Shown one piece after another: positions 1-8,642 of a stretch of 63,952 bases of DNA; position 1 is the first letter of the stretch; each line of letters opens with the position of its first letter. This DNA is from Burkholderiaceae bacterium (lineage in GTDB: Bacteria > Pseudomonadota > Gammaproteobacteria > Burkholderiales > Rhodocyclaceae), in NCBI GenBank assembly GCA_021738065.1, contig JAIPCT010000007.1, positions 1 to 63,952 on the forward strand. The letters are read 5' to 3'. The translations under genes were made by a program, and so were the position numbers. The notes beneath the pieces are model-generated. The model did no database searches. It worked only from the letters and a program-made list of their open reading frames with translations, and was not told the origin of the DNA.

Positions 1-2
1 GC

Positions 3-125
3 CGCATGGCCACGCACAACCGCTTCTTTGCCACTCTGGGCGAATTGCTCACCGCCGTCGAAAAATGCTTCGACCGCTGGCGACAACCCAATTCAGTGCT
101 GCGTAGATTATGCGGCATTATTTAA
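3..125 (+). pseudogene. C-terminal remnant of IS630-family transposase
   Basis: An open frame enters from the left edge and stops at a TAA near 125. Its residues (HNRFFATLGELLTAVEKC, then FDRWRQPNSVLRRL) read like the end of the DDE domain of IS630-type transposases. Only about 40 residues are in the window, so it cannot be told whether the element is intact upstream. The AT-rich gene that follows fits a mobile edge. The call is from remembered family patterns and is moderate. Confidence 0.5.
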
Positions 126-209
126 GACGCTATGTTTAATATTCTTCCTTGGTGTTGTAGTGCTGATTCTTCTATTGAGTTATTTGCGCTCTCGCATGGG
201 AGAAAAGTC

Positions 210-1139
210 ATGAAATTTTTCTTACTTGCCTTAAGCATTACGACAATAGGGATCTTTTGTGGAACGGCACAAGGGCAAGTTTCTAACGCGAAGTTGGAAA
301 TTCGAGTGATGAAGCGACCGTACGGTGAAAATACTTCGAGGCCCTTTGTCGGCGTTGGTGTCTTTGATTTGTTGCGAGGAGGCTCAAAAGTCGAAGGCGC
401 ATCTTGCCCCGACAAATCTGGCATAAGCGGCGGCGTAAACTGCTTCATCCCATGCCAGGCAGATCAAAATACGCCCATAACAATTCAAGTAAAGCCTCCC
501 TCCGATCAGGACCATCTCGCCGGTTGGGTTACACCAGCGGCCCAGATTGTCGAGCTTCGAGGATGCAAATTAGTACCGCAATTGGTTACGATGAAATACG
601 ATGACGCAAAGTACGCGATAAACGACATACTCACCAAATACGCAGTTGCCAACCATCCCAATAGCAATACCTCCGATCAATGGATTGAAGCGTTCAAATC
701 TGATTCGACGCAAGCGGCAAAGGTCGCAGAAGAGGCGACCACATCAGCGAGTGGTAGGAATGATTTACTGAGTATCTTTCGATTTGCAAGCGAAGGCTCA
801 AAAGCCTACAAATTGCCTCGAAACAAGTTGTCTGCGGATGAAGCTGAAGAAAGCCTGACGCTTACGAAATGGCAAATTCTTAGCAAGAGCGCTTTATTGG
901 GCGCACAAGTTGAAAAGATTGTTCCCGAAAACCAGCGCAGGATGATCAAGTTCGAGGTCACTGGTGATGTGACATCCTATCTCACCAGCCTGCAGAAGGC
1001 TGACTCCCTACTCAGTGCGATTAAAGAGAAAACTCCAGAACAACGCAAGTTGGCGGATGACATTAAGACTCTGCGTTCGATGCCCGTGACGGGGATGGAT
1101 GCTCAAGCCGCACTGCCGATTATTCAACAATGGAAGTAG
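210..1139 (+). CDS. secreted hypothetical protein
   Basis: A 309-residue protein that I do not recognise. The start at 210 is chosen because it follows a purine-rich GGGAGAAAA stretch and opens with a clean Sec signal: MKF, a hydrophobic run of about 15 residues, and a likely AQG/Q cleavage near residue 22. Longer in-frame starts would bury this signal. The mature part is hydrophilic, with few cysteines and a helical, charged second half. Its base composition is clearly more AT-rich than the rest of the window, and it lies directly behind an IS630 remnant, which suggests lateral acquisition. No partner gene lies beside it: the next gene is on the other strand and belongs to the benzoate block. 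Confidence 0.6.
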   Translation: MKFFLLALSITTIGIFCGTAQGQVSNAKLEIRVMKRPYGENTSRPFVGVGVFDLLRGGSKVEGASCPDKSGISGGVNCFIPCQADQNTPITIQVKPPSDQDHLAGWVTPAAQIVELRGCKLVPQLVTMKYDDAKYAINDILTKYAVANHPNSNTSDQWIEAFKSDSTQAAKVAEEATTSASGRNDLLSIFRFASEGSKAYKLPRNKLSADEAEESLTLTKWQILSKSALLGAQVEKIVPENQRRMIKFEVTGDVTSYLTSLQKADSLLSAIKEKTPEQRKLADDIKTLRSMPVTGMDAQAALPIIQQWK

Positions 1140-1205
1140 CCACTCAACTCGGTCCACGTTGACGCTACAGACAATCCATTTTCACGCAGCGCAGCCCAAT
1201 TCAAT

Positions 1206-1228
1206 CGCCGTTCCACCAGCGCCGACTT
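1206..1228 (-). repeat. short interspersed repeat, AAGTCGGCGCTGG family
   Basis: The minus strand reads AAGTCGGCGCTGGTGGAACG followed by GCG. This differs at two positions from the copy at 47682-47704. It lies in the 122-bp gap between the hypothetical gene and the end of the benzoate block. The rest of that gap shows no gene or clear hairpin. Confidence 0.55.
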
Positions 1229-1261
1229 TTCAGCGTGCCGCACTCGCAGGCCCTGCCGGCA

Positions 1262-2044
1262 TCAGGCGGCTTCGATCTTCTCGGTAAAGCGGCCGATCGA
1301 CTCGATCACGGCGATGGTCTGGTCGCGGTGTGGCGAGTGGCGGCAGTCGGCCAGTTTGAGCAGTTCGACATCGGGCGAGGCGCTGGCCTGCGCTGCGATG
1401 GCTTCGATCTGGGCCATGGTGCCGTATTCATCGTCCATGCCCTGGATGGCAAGGATCGGACAGGTAATCAGGGCGAGGCAGTCCTCGATATTCCAGGCGC
1501 GAAAATCCGGGTGCAGCCAGATGTTGTTCCAGCCGTAGAAGGTACGGCTGACGTCGCGGTGGTACTTGGCGAGTTTCGCCGGCAGGTCGGTGGTTTCGAA
1601 GGCCTGCCTGGCGGCTTCGATGCTACTGATGGAAATGTCTTCGACGAAGCAGTGCGGCGCCATGACCACCAGACCGGCCGGCGTGTTGCGGCGGTCGCCG
1701 GCATGCAGCAGGGCGATCGAGGCGCCGTCGGAGTGGCCGACCAGCACCGGGCTTTCGATGTCCAGCGCCGCCAGCAGTTCAGGCAGCACTTCGCGCCCTT
1801 CGCGGTGCATGAAATCTGGGGTGAAAGCCTCTTGCAGGATGTCGGACTGGCCGTAGCCGTAGCGCGAGTAGACCAGCGTCCGGCAGCCCGTCGCCGCCGC
1901 GAGCCGCGCCGGAAAGTCGCGCCACATCGCCACCGACCCCAAACCTTCATGCAGCAACACCAGCGTCGGGCGATTGATCTGGTGGGCGGGAATCAGCTGG
2001 TATTCGAGAGTGTGGCCACCGACCTGGACCATGCCGCTGTGCAT
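1262..2044 (-). CDS. alpha/beta hydrolase
   Basis: A 260-residue soluble alpha/beta-hydrolase fold protein. The oxyanion region is LLHEGLGS, the nucleophile elbow is GHSDGAS with Ser as nucleophile, the acid is probably in GMDDEYG and the histidine in CRHSPH, so the catalytic triad looks complete. It is the last gene of the benzoate block. It starts 5 bp after the livF stop, with a GAGG just before the ATG, so it is co-transcribed. The natural substrate cannot be read from the sequence. Position suggests hydrolysis of an aromatic or alicyclic ester or thioester entering or leaving the pathway, for example rescue of dead-end CoA thioesters. This is inference only. Confidence 0.8.
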   Translation of the reverse strand: MHSGMVQVGGHTLEYQLIPAHQINRPTLVLLHEGLGSVAMWRDFPARLAAATGCRTLVYSRYGYGQSDILQEAFTPDFMHREGREVLPELLAALDIESPVLVGHSDGASIALLHAGDRRNTPAGLVVMAPHCFVEDISISSIEAARQAFETTDLPAKLAKYHRDVSRTFYGWNNIWLHPDFRAWNIEDCLALITCPILAIQGMDDEYGTMAQIEAIAAQASASPDVELLKLADCRHSPHRDQTIAVIESIGRFTEKIEAA

Positions 2045-2048
2045 CGCC

Positions 2049-2801
2049 TCAAACGCCCAGGAAGCGGTGCATCAGTTCGGGATTTTCCGAGAGCGCGTTG
2101 GAGTCGCCGGCGAACACCACCCTGCCCTTGACCAGCACCACGCTGCGATCGGCCAGGGCCATGACGGCGGAGTAGTTCTTGTCCACGATCACCGTGGCGA
2201 TGCCGGAACGGCGGATGGTCTTGATGATGCTCCAGATCTCGCGGGCGATCAGCGGCGCGAGGCCTTCGGTGGCTTCGTCGAGGATCAGCAGGTCGGGATT
2301 TGTCATCAGCGCACGGCCGATGGTCAGCATCTGCTGTTCGCCGCCGGAGAGTTGCGCGCCGCCGTTGTTGAGCCGCTCGCCGAGACGCGGAAAGGTGTCG
2401 ATGACGCGATCGAAGGTCCATTCGCGCTGCCCATCAACACCCGCGCGCGCCGCCATCAGCAGGTTCTCGCGCACCGAGAGGTTGGGGAAGATGCCGCGGC
2501 CTTCCGGCACGTAGGCGATGCCGCGGCGCGCGATGGCATGGGTTTCGGCATGGGTCATGTCGATGCCGCGAACCTTGACCTGCCCTTCGCTGGGACGCAC
2601 GAGGCCGAGCATGGTCTTCAACAGCGTGGTCTTGCCCATGCCATTGCGGCCCATCAGGCCGATGGTTTCGCCGCCGCGGATGGAAAAATCGACGCCGTGC
2701 AGGATGTGGCTGACGCCGTAGTAAGTATGCAGGCCGCTGGCTTCGAGCAGCACCTCGCCGCTGGCGCGGTGCGGGGCGGCGGTTGCGCTTGTTTCATTCA
2801 T
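2049..2801 (-). CDS. livF: branched-chain-type ABC transporter ATPase (LivF-like)
   Basis: A 250-residue ATP-binding subunit of a HAAT-family importer. Walker A is GRNGMGKTT (about residues 38-46), the signature is LSGGEQQM and Walker B is LLILDEATEGLAP. The ATG overlaps the livG stop by 8 bp and has a GAGGAG ribosome site inside livG. With the other four components it forms one importer. Because the set follows benzoate-CoA ligase, the expected cargo is benzoate or a similar aromatic acid rather than leucine. That assignment is by context. Confidence 0.9.
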   Translation of the reverse strand: MNETSATAAPHRASGEVLLEASGLHTYYGVSHILHGVDFSIRGGETIGLMGRNGMGKTTLLKTMLGLVRPSEGQVKVRGIDMTHAETHAIARRGIAYVPEGRGIFPNLSVRENLLMAARAGVDGQREWTFDRVIDTFPRLGERLNNGGAQLSGGEQQMLTIGRALMTNPDLLILDEATEGLAPLIAREIWSIIKTIRRSGIATVIVDKNYSAVMALADRSVVLVKGRVVFAGDSNALSENPELMHRFLGV

Positions 2802-3660
2802 GCAGCAACTCCTCGCCGCCGAGATAGGCGAGTTGCACCGCCGGGCTGGAGCGCACCTCTTCCGGCGTGCCGGATTCCAGCACTTCGCCGTTGACCATCA
2901 CGGTGAGCCGATGGGCCAGGGCGAAGACGGCATCCATGTCGTGCTCGATCAGCATGATGGCGTGGTTTGCGCTGAGTTGCTGGATCAGCTCGACCATGCG
3001 CTGCGACTCATGCGGCCCCATGCCGGCCAGCGGTTCGTCGAACAGCAGCACGCGCGGCTCGGTGGCCAGGCACATGGCGATTTCCAGCTGGCGCTGCTCG
3101 CCATGCGAGAGCGTGGCGGCGACGCGGTCGGCGCGATGGCCGAGGCCGGCGGCCGCCATCGCCGCCTCGGCCTTGCGGTTGATCTCGGTGTAGCGTTCGG
3201 CGCGATGGAAAATCCGCAGGGCATGCGGCCTGCGCGACTGCGCGGCGAGGCGGCAATTTTCGAATACGGTGAAGGGCAGGAAGATGTTGGTCTTCTGGTA
3301 GCTGCGGCCGATGCCACGGCGCGAGATTTCGTCCGAGGCACAGCCGGCGATGTTGCGCCCCTCGAACATCACCTCGCCCGAGGTGGGCGGCAGGTCGCCG
3401 GACAGCAGATTGGTCAGGGTCGATTTGCCGGCGCCGTTGGGGCCGATCACTACATGGATTTCGCCGACGTGCAAAGTGAGCGAGACATCGCTGACCGCGA
3501 CCAGCCCGCCGAAATGCCGGGTCAGCGCCCGCGTGAACAGGATCGGTTCGGTGCTGGCCGGCGCTGCACGGTCACCCAGTGCTTGCGAGCGCAGCGAGCC
3601 AGGGTCACCCCCTGCCGCAGGAAGTTGGTTCGAGGTCAGGCTGCTGTTGGGCTCACTCAT
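2794..3660 (-). CDS. livG: branched-chain-type ABC transporter ATPase (LivG-like)
   Basis: A 288-residue ATPase with Walker A GPNGAGKST, signature LSHGEQRQ and Walker B VLLFDEPLAGMGP. The C-terminal part carries the LivG-type extension ending in LGGEELLHE. The first about 35 residues are a low-complexity leader (SLTSNQLPAAGGDPGSLRSQ) not expected in the family. Translation might start later, but the upstream ATG has a good GAGGAGG site and overlaps livM by 8 bp. It pairs with LivF on the cytoplasmic face of LivHM. Confidence 0.9.
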   Translation of the reverse strand: MSEPNSSLTSNQLPAAGGDPGSLRSQALGDRAAPASTEPILFTRALTRHFGGLVAVSDVSLTLHVGEIHVVIGPNGAGKSTLTNLLSGDLPPTSGEVMFEGRNIAGCASDEISRRGIGRSYQKTNIFLPFTVFENCRLAAQSRRPHALRIFHRAERYTEINRKAEAAMAAAGLGHRADRVAATLSHGEQRQLEIAMCLATEPRVLLFDEPLAGMGPHESQRMVELIQQLSANHAIMLIEHDMDAVFALAHRLTVMVNGEVLESGTPEEVRSSPAVQLAYLGGEELLHE

Positions 3661-4657
3661 CCTCGGCCTCCTCTTCGGCCTCGGTCACCACCGGCTTGAC
3701 GAACAGACCGGCGAGACCCCGCGGCATATAGAGCGCGACGAGCATGATGATGCTGCCCATGGCCAGTTGCCAGTGCCCCGCCCAGCTACCGAACCAGGCC
3801 TGATTCGAGAGCACTTCGCGCAGCATGACAAAGGCGAAGGCGCCGATCACCGGCCCGTACAGCGTGCCCATGCCGCCCAGGATGACCATCATCAGCACCG
3901 CACCCGACTGATGCCAGGACAGGATTTCAGGATTAACGAAGCCATACTGCACGGCGGCCAGATAGCCGGCCAGGCCGGCCAGGCCGCCGGAAAGCGTGAA
4001 GCTGGCGAGCTGGTAGCGAAACACCGGGAAGCCCAGCGCGCGCATGCGATGCTCATTGACCTTGATGCCGAGCAGCGCGCGGCCGATGTTGGAGCCGAGC
4101 ACCCGGCGCAGGAAGAAATAAACCCCGGCCGCCAGAATCAGCGCCAGCCAGTAGAAGTGGTCGCGATTCTCCAGATCGAGCACTTTGAAATCGCCGAGCA
4201 GCATTTCCGGCTTGACGTAGATGTAGATGCCGTCCGAGCCGCCGCCAAGCTTGGTGTCGTGGAAGACGAAGAACAGCATCTGGGCGAAGGCCAGCGTCAC
4301 CATGATGAAATAAATGCCGCGCGTGCGCAGCACCAGGGTGCCGGTGATCAGCGCGAACAGGGCGCAGACCCCGATTGCCGCGGGCAGCGACCACCACAGG
4401 CTGACGGCCTCGTACTTCGGCCCCATCAGTGCCAGCGCGTAGCCGGCAAGGCCGAAATAGGCGGCGTGGCCGAAACTGACCAGGCCGGTGTAGCCGACCA
4501 GCAGATCAAGGCTCATGGCGAAGATGGCCATGATCAGCACCCGCGTCAGCAGCTGCATGTAATAGACGTTGTCGAGCAGCGGAAACAATGCCGCCAGGCC
4601 GACGACGACAAAGGGCAGGTAACTCGCCAGGCGCGATGGCTTCATGCTGTCACCCAT
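3653..4657 (-). CDS. livM: branched-chain-type ABC transporter permease (LivM-like)
   Basis: A 334-residue inner-membrane permease with about nine hydrophobic helices. It has the LivM hallmarks GYTGLVSFGHAAYFGLAGY near residues 55-73 and a GGMGTLYGPVIGA loop near residue 280 that contacts the ATPase. The start is separated from the livH stop by one base, so translation is coupled. A second ATG four codons downstream has an equally good ribosome site. The acidic tail (EAEEEAEDE) is unusual but lies outside the core. Confidence 0.9.
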   Translation of the reverse strand: MGDSMKPSRLASYLPFVVVGLAALFPLLDNVYYMQLLTRVLIMAIFAMSLDLLVGYTGLVSFGHAAYFGLAGYALALMGPKYEAVSLWWSLPAAIGVCALFALITGTLVLRTRGIYFIMVTLAFAQMLFFVFHDTKLGGGSDGIYIYVKPEMLLGDFKVLDLENRDHFYWLALILAAGVYFFLRRVLGSNIGRALLGIKVNEHRMRALGFPVFRYQLASFTLSGGLAGLAGYLAAVQYGFVNPEILSWHQSGAVLMMVILGGMGTLYGPVIGAFAFVMLREVLSNQAWFGSWAGHWQLAMGSIIMLVALYMPRGLAGLFVKPVVTEAEEEAEDE

Positions 4658-4658
4658 C

Positions 4659-5525
4659 TCAGGCCCGCCCGAACAGGCCCTGCGGGCGCCAAACCAGAAC
4701 GATGGCCATCAGCACATAGACGATCATGCCGGAGATTTCGGGCACCAGCACCTGGCCGAAGGTTTCGGCCAGGCCGATGGCCAGCGACGCGATCAGGGCG
4801 CCCTTCACCGAACCGATGCCGCCGATGACGACGACGACGAAGCAGATGATCAGCACGCCGCCGCCCATGTTCGGAAACACCGAGGAAAGGGGCGCGTTGA
4901 TCATGCCGGCAAAGGCCGCCAGCGCGATGCCGAGCGCGAACACCAGGGTGTAGATCAGCTTGATGTCGATGCCGAGCGACTGCACCATTTCGCGATTGCT
5001 CGCACCGGCGCGAATCATCATGCCCAGCCGGGTTCTCTGAATCAGGAAGTAGAGCCCGAAGGCCAGCAGCAGGCAGACGGTCGATATGGCGAGGCGATAA
5101 ACCGGGTAGGAGAGATTTTCGGTCAGGGGTATCGAGTAGTTGAGCAACTCGGGTACCGCGACACCGTGCACGTCGTCGCCCCAGATCAGGCTGCGCAATT
5201 CCTCGAACACCAGGATCAGGCCATAGGTCAGCAGCACCTGATAGAGATGGTCGCGCTGGTAGAGGTGGCGGAACAGCAGACGCTCCAGGCCCATGCCGAG
5301 CACCACGGTGAGCGGAATGGCGAGCGCGATGGCAGCGCTCAGGCTGCCGGTCAGGCTGGACAGCGACCAGGCCAGATAGGCGCCCACCATGTAGAAGCTG
5401 CCGTGCGCCAGATTGATGATGCCCATGATGCCGAAGATCAGCGTCAGGCCGCTGGCGACGAGAAACAGCAACAGGCCGTATTGCAGGCCGTTGAGCAGCT
5501 GAATCAGAAAAAAGGCTAAGTCCAT
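4659..5525 (-). CDS. livH: branched-chain-type ABC transporter permease (LivH-like)
   Basis: A 288-residue permease with eight or so membrane helices. The typical LivH segments are visible: GLTLIFGIMGIINLAHGSFY near residue 27 and GGIGSVKGALIASLAIG near residue 240. It is the first of the two membrane subunits and lies about 100 bp below the binding-protein gene, behind a strong stem-loop. That arrangement usually lowers membrane-component expression relative to the binding protein. Confidence 0.9.
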   Translation of the reverse strand: MDLAFFLIQLLNGLQYGLLLFLVASGLTLIFGIMGIINLAHGSFYMVGAYLAWSLSSLTGSLSAAIALAIPLTVVLGMGLERLLFRHLYQRDHLYQVLLTYGLILVFEELRSLIWGDDVHGVAVPELLNYSIPLTENLSYPVYRLAISTVCLLLAFGLYFLIQRTRLGMMIRAGASNREMVQSLGIDIKLIYTLVFALGIALAAFAGMINAPLSSVFPNMGGGVLIICFVVVVIGGIGSVKGALIASLAIGLAETFGQVLVPEISGMIVYVLMAIVLVWRPQGLFGRA

Positions 5526-5582
5526 TGACGTGCGTGTATCGAAAACCGGCTTGGATGATGCCCCGTACGGGGATCGGGGCGC

Positions 5583-5607
5583 AAAAAAAGCGGCAGCAAG
5601 CTGCCGC
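5583..5607 (-). terminator. intercistronic Rho-independent terminator
   Basis: GCGGCAGC at 5590-5597 pairs perfectly with GCTGCCGC at 5600-5607. On the minus strand the stem is followed by seven U residues (5589-5583). It sits just after the binding-protein gene and before livH, so it probably attenuates rather than ends transcription. Confidence 0.8.
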
Positions 5608-5628
5608 CTTTCTTGCCTGCGAACACTA

Positions 5629-6837
5629 TCAGGCCTTGCAGCCGCGCGCCGGGTCGGCCAGCGCTTTCCATGCCACGCCCTGGACCTTGTTCTCCTTGCC
5701 CACCACCTTGCGCAGATACATGTCCTGCACCGGATTGTGTGCCTTGGACAAGGTCCATTGCCCGCGCGGGCTGTCGATCTTGGCGGCTTCCATGGCCTTG
5801 ATCACACCGACCTTGTTGCCGATATCACCCTTGACTGCCTCGAGGCCGGCAACCAGCAACTGGCCTGCGTCGTAGCCCTGCACCGCATACACGTCGGGCT
5901 GCAGCTTGTAGGTCTTGGCGTAGGCCAGGCGGAAGGCATTGTCTTTCTTGGTATTCAGGCCGTCGGCATAGTGCAGCGTGGTTTCCACGCCTTCCGCGGC
6001 ATCGCCCACAGCTTCGAGCACACCGTCGGTAAGGAAGCCGGCACCGTAGAGCGGGATCTTGCCCTTGAGACCGGCAGCCTGGTAATCCTTGAGGAATTTG
6101 GCGGCGCCGCCACCGGCGAAGAAGGCCACCACGGCATCGGGCTTGATGCTGGCGATCTCGGTCAGCAGGGCCTGGAACTCGACTTGCGGGAAGGGGACGA
6201 ACAATTCATGGGTCAGCTTGCCGCCCTCTTTCTCGAAGCCTTCCTTGAAGCCTTCGAGCATTTCCTCACCGGCTGCGTACTTCCAGGTAATGAATACGGC
6301 ATTCTTGTGGCCCTTGGCCTTGAGAACCTTGCCCAGCGCGTGGGTGGTCTGCCAGTTGGAGAAGGACGAACGGAAGAAGTTGGGCGCGCACAGCGGCCCG
6401 GTCATGGCCCCGGCGCCGCCGTTGGGGTTGATCCACAGGGTACCGGAGTCTTTCAGGACCTTGGCCATGCCCATCACCACGCCCGAATGCACCGTGCCGA
6501 TGACGACGTCGACCTTGTCGCGCTGCACCAGCTTGTTGGTGTTCTCGGGTGCCTTGGCCGGATTCGATTCGTCGTCCACCAGGAAATACTCGATTTCGCG
6601 CCCGCCGAGCTTGCCACCGCGTTCATCGATGGCCAGCTTGAAGCCATTGGTGATGGCGGCGCCGAGTGCGGCGAAGGTTCCGGTGGAAGGCAGCATCAAG
6701 CCAACCTTGATCTTGGCCTGCTGGCCGAAAGCGAAATGCGTCGGCAACAACACGCCGGCGGCGGTCGCGCCGGCGATGGCGGAGCTGCCGCGCAGGAATC
6801 CGCGACGATCGCAGCTGGCATTTTGTTCTTTGTCCAT
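5629..6837 (-). CDS. ABC transporter substrate-binding protein, Tat-type signal
   Basis: A 402-residue periplasmic binding protein of the Leu/Ile/Val-BP family (PBP type I). The N-terminus carries a twin-arginine-like signal (DRRGFLRGS, then a short hydrophobic run ending near AFGQQ), so it may be exported folded. The mature part starts IKVGLMLPSTGTFAALG, as in the family. A GAGGAGGAAG ribosome site precedes the ATG. It is followed by a strong terminator and then livHMGF. With benzoate-CoA ligase just upstream, benzoate or another aromatic acid is the expected ligand, by context and by analogy with aromatic-acid HAAT binding proteins. Confidence 0.88.
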   Translation of the reverse strand: MDKEQNASCDRRGFLRGSSAIAGATAAGVLLPTHFAFGQQAKIKVGLMLPSTGTFAALGAAITNGFKLAIDERGGKLGGREIEYFLVDDESNPAKAPENTNKLVQRDKVDVVIGTVHSGVVMGMAKVLKDSGTLWINPNGGAGAMTGPLCAPNFFRSSFSNWQTTHALGKVLKAKGHKNAVFITWKYAAGEEMLEGFKEGFEKEGGKLTHELFVPFPQVEFQALLTEIASIKPDAVVAFFAGGGAAKFLKDYQAAGLKGKIPLYGAGFLTDGVLEAVGDAAEGVETTLHYADGLNTKKDNAFRLAYAKTYKLQPDVYAVQGYDAGQLLVAGLEAVKGDIGNKVGVIKAMEAAKIDSPRGQWTLSKAHNPVQDMYLRKVVGKENKVQGVAWKALADPARGCKA

Positions 6838-6979
6838 GGTCTTCCTCCTCAGTGTGATTTCATAACGCTTTGGACATAGGGTCCACGGCGATTATTTGAA
6901 CTTGAATCAAAACACGTACACGACAACACGTCAAGCCAAGATCGCGGCCGGCCGACACGCGGCCAGCCCTTGTCGCGGC

Positions 6980-8560
6980 TCAGCGCAGCTTGAAACGCTG
7001 AATCTTGCCGGTTGCCGTCTTCGGCAACTCGGACACGAACTCGACCCAGCGTGGATACTTGTAGGGCGCCAACTGGTCCTTGACATGCTTCTTGAGTTCT
7101 TCAGCGAGCGCATCCGAGGCCTTGATGCCGGACTTGAGCACCACGTAGGCTTTCGGCTTGATCAACTGATCGGCATCGGCGTGCGACACCACAGCCGCCT
7201 CCAGAATCGACTCGTGGGTCATCAGCGCACCCTCGACTTCGAAAGGAGACACGTAGATGCCACCCACCTTGAGCATGTCGTCGGAACGGCCGCAGTACTG
7301 GAAATAGCCGTCTTCGGATTCGATGTACTTGTCGCCGCTGCGGGTCCATTCGCCGAGGAAGGTATGGCGCGATTTCTCGCGCTGGTTCCAGTACATGACA
7401 GCCGCGCTGGGGCCGCTGATCTGCAATTCGCCGATCTCGCCCGGCGCGACCGGCTGGCCATCCTCGCCGATCAGGCGTATGCCATACCCTGGAACGGCCT
7501 TGCCGGTGGTGCCGTAGCGCACTTCGCCGGCGCGGTTGGAGAGAAAAATATGCAGCATCTCGGTCGAACCGATGCCGTCAAGAATTTCCACGCCCAGCAG
7601 TTCGGTCCAGCGGCGGCCGATATCCGCGGGCAGCGCTTCGCCGGCCGAGGTACAGACGCGCAAAGACTTGACTTCGGCGCGCTTGAGCATGTCGGGGCTG
7701 GCCAGCAGCGCGCCATAGAGCGTCGGCACGCCGTAGAAGATTGTCGGCTGGTGCTGGCGCAGGCGCTGAAAAACCGCCTGCGGCGTCGGCCGTTCGGCCA
7801 TGAGGATGGCGGTGGCGCCGACCGACAGCGGAAAAGTCAGTCCGTTGCCCAGGCCATAGGCGAAAAACAGTTTGGCGGCCGAGAACACCAGATCATCCTC
7901 GCGAATGCCCAGTATCGGCTTGCCATACAGTTCCGCCGTCTGGATCAGATGCGAATGCAGATGCACCGTGCCCTTCGGCGTGCCGGTTGAGCCGGAGGAA
8001 TACAGCCAGAAACAGATGTCGTCGCATGTCGTCGGCGCCGGCTCGAACTTCGGGCTGGCCGCTTTCATCAAGTCGCCCAGACACGGATGTCCGTTGCCTG
8101 CGCTCCCCGAAACAATCACCTGCTTGAGCGTCGGATGCTTGCCGACGATGGCGGCGAACTGCGGCCACAAGGCTTCCGAAACCACCAGGGCCTTGGCCTT
8201 TGAATCACCGAGCATGAAGTCGTAGTCCGCCGTGGTCAGCAGGGTATTGGCGGCGATCGGCACGATGCCGGCCTGGATGCTGCCGAGGAAGGCGGTCGGG
8301 AAGTCGATGGTGTCGAGCAGGCACAGCATCACCCGGCTCTCGGCTTCGAGGCCCATGCCGGTCAGCACGTTGCCAAAACGATTGACGCGCTCGCCCAGTT
8401 CGCCATAGGAATAGCTTCCCGCGTCGTCGATGAAGGCGATCTTCTTCGCCCGCCCGGCCTGCAAATTCCTCTGGACCAGGTCGTAGGCCGCGTTGTACTG
8501 GCGCGGAATGCTGACCTGCGGTGGCGATGTGCCGTGATCGGCAGAACTCAATTCAGGCAT
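6980..8560 (-). CDS. bzdA: benzoate-CoA ligase
   Basis: A 526-residue member of the ANL superfamily that makes benzoyl-CoA from benzoate, CoA and ATP (giving AMP and PPi). The phosphate loop is YSSGSTGTPKG (about residues 190-200), the adenylate motif is GIGSTEMLHIF, and the catalytic lysine is in PKTATGKIQR near the C-terminus. The aromatic pocket signature SAAKLFFAYGLGNG is the one seen in benzoate and 4-hydroxybenzoate ligases. A GGAGGAGATC ribosome site supports the start. It supplies the shared substrate of both the bzd and the box routes. The order W-X-Y-Z-(gcdH)-A matches the bzd operon of Azoarcus, hence the symbol. Confidence 0.92.
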   Translation of the reverse strand: MPELSSADHGTSPPQVSIPRQYNAAYDLVQRNLQAGRAKKIAFIDDAGSYSYGELGERVNRFGNVLTGMGLEAESRVMLCLLDTIDFPTAFLGSIQAGIVPIAANTLLTTADYDFMLGDSKAKALVVSEALWPQFAAIVGKHPTLKQVIVSGSAGNGHPCLGDLMKAASPKFEPAPTTCDDICFWLYSSGSTGTPKGTVHLHSHLIQTAELYGKPILGIREDDLVFSAAKLFFAYGLGNGLTFPLSVGATAILMAERPTPQAVFQRLRQHQPTIFYGVPTLYGALLASPDMLKRAEVKSLRVCTSAGEALPADIGRRWTELLGVEILDGIGSTEMLHIFLSNRAGEVRYGTTGKAVPGYGIRLIGEDGQPVAPGEIGELQISGPSAAVMYWNQREKSRHTFLGEWTRSGDKYIESEDGYFQYCGRSDDMLKVGGIYVSPFEVEGALMTHESILEAAVVSHADADQLIKPKAYVVLKSGIKASDALAEELKKHVKDQLAPYKYPRWVEFVSELPKTATGKIQRFKLR

Positions 8561-8642
8561 GAAGATCTCCTCCTCCGCTCTGAGGCGGGTGGCTAGTTGT
8601 AAAACTCCCCGGAACCTGCAAGCAGGTATCTGGCACTACCCA

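Noticed and set aside
1235-2131. Long open frames on the plus strand over the minus-strand benzoate genes
   Set aside because: They are shadows of GC-rich coding sequence. The residue content is rich in Arg/His/Gly and they show no family motif, while the minus-strand frames show complete motifs.
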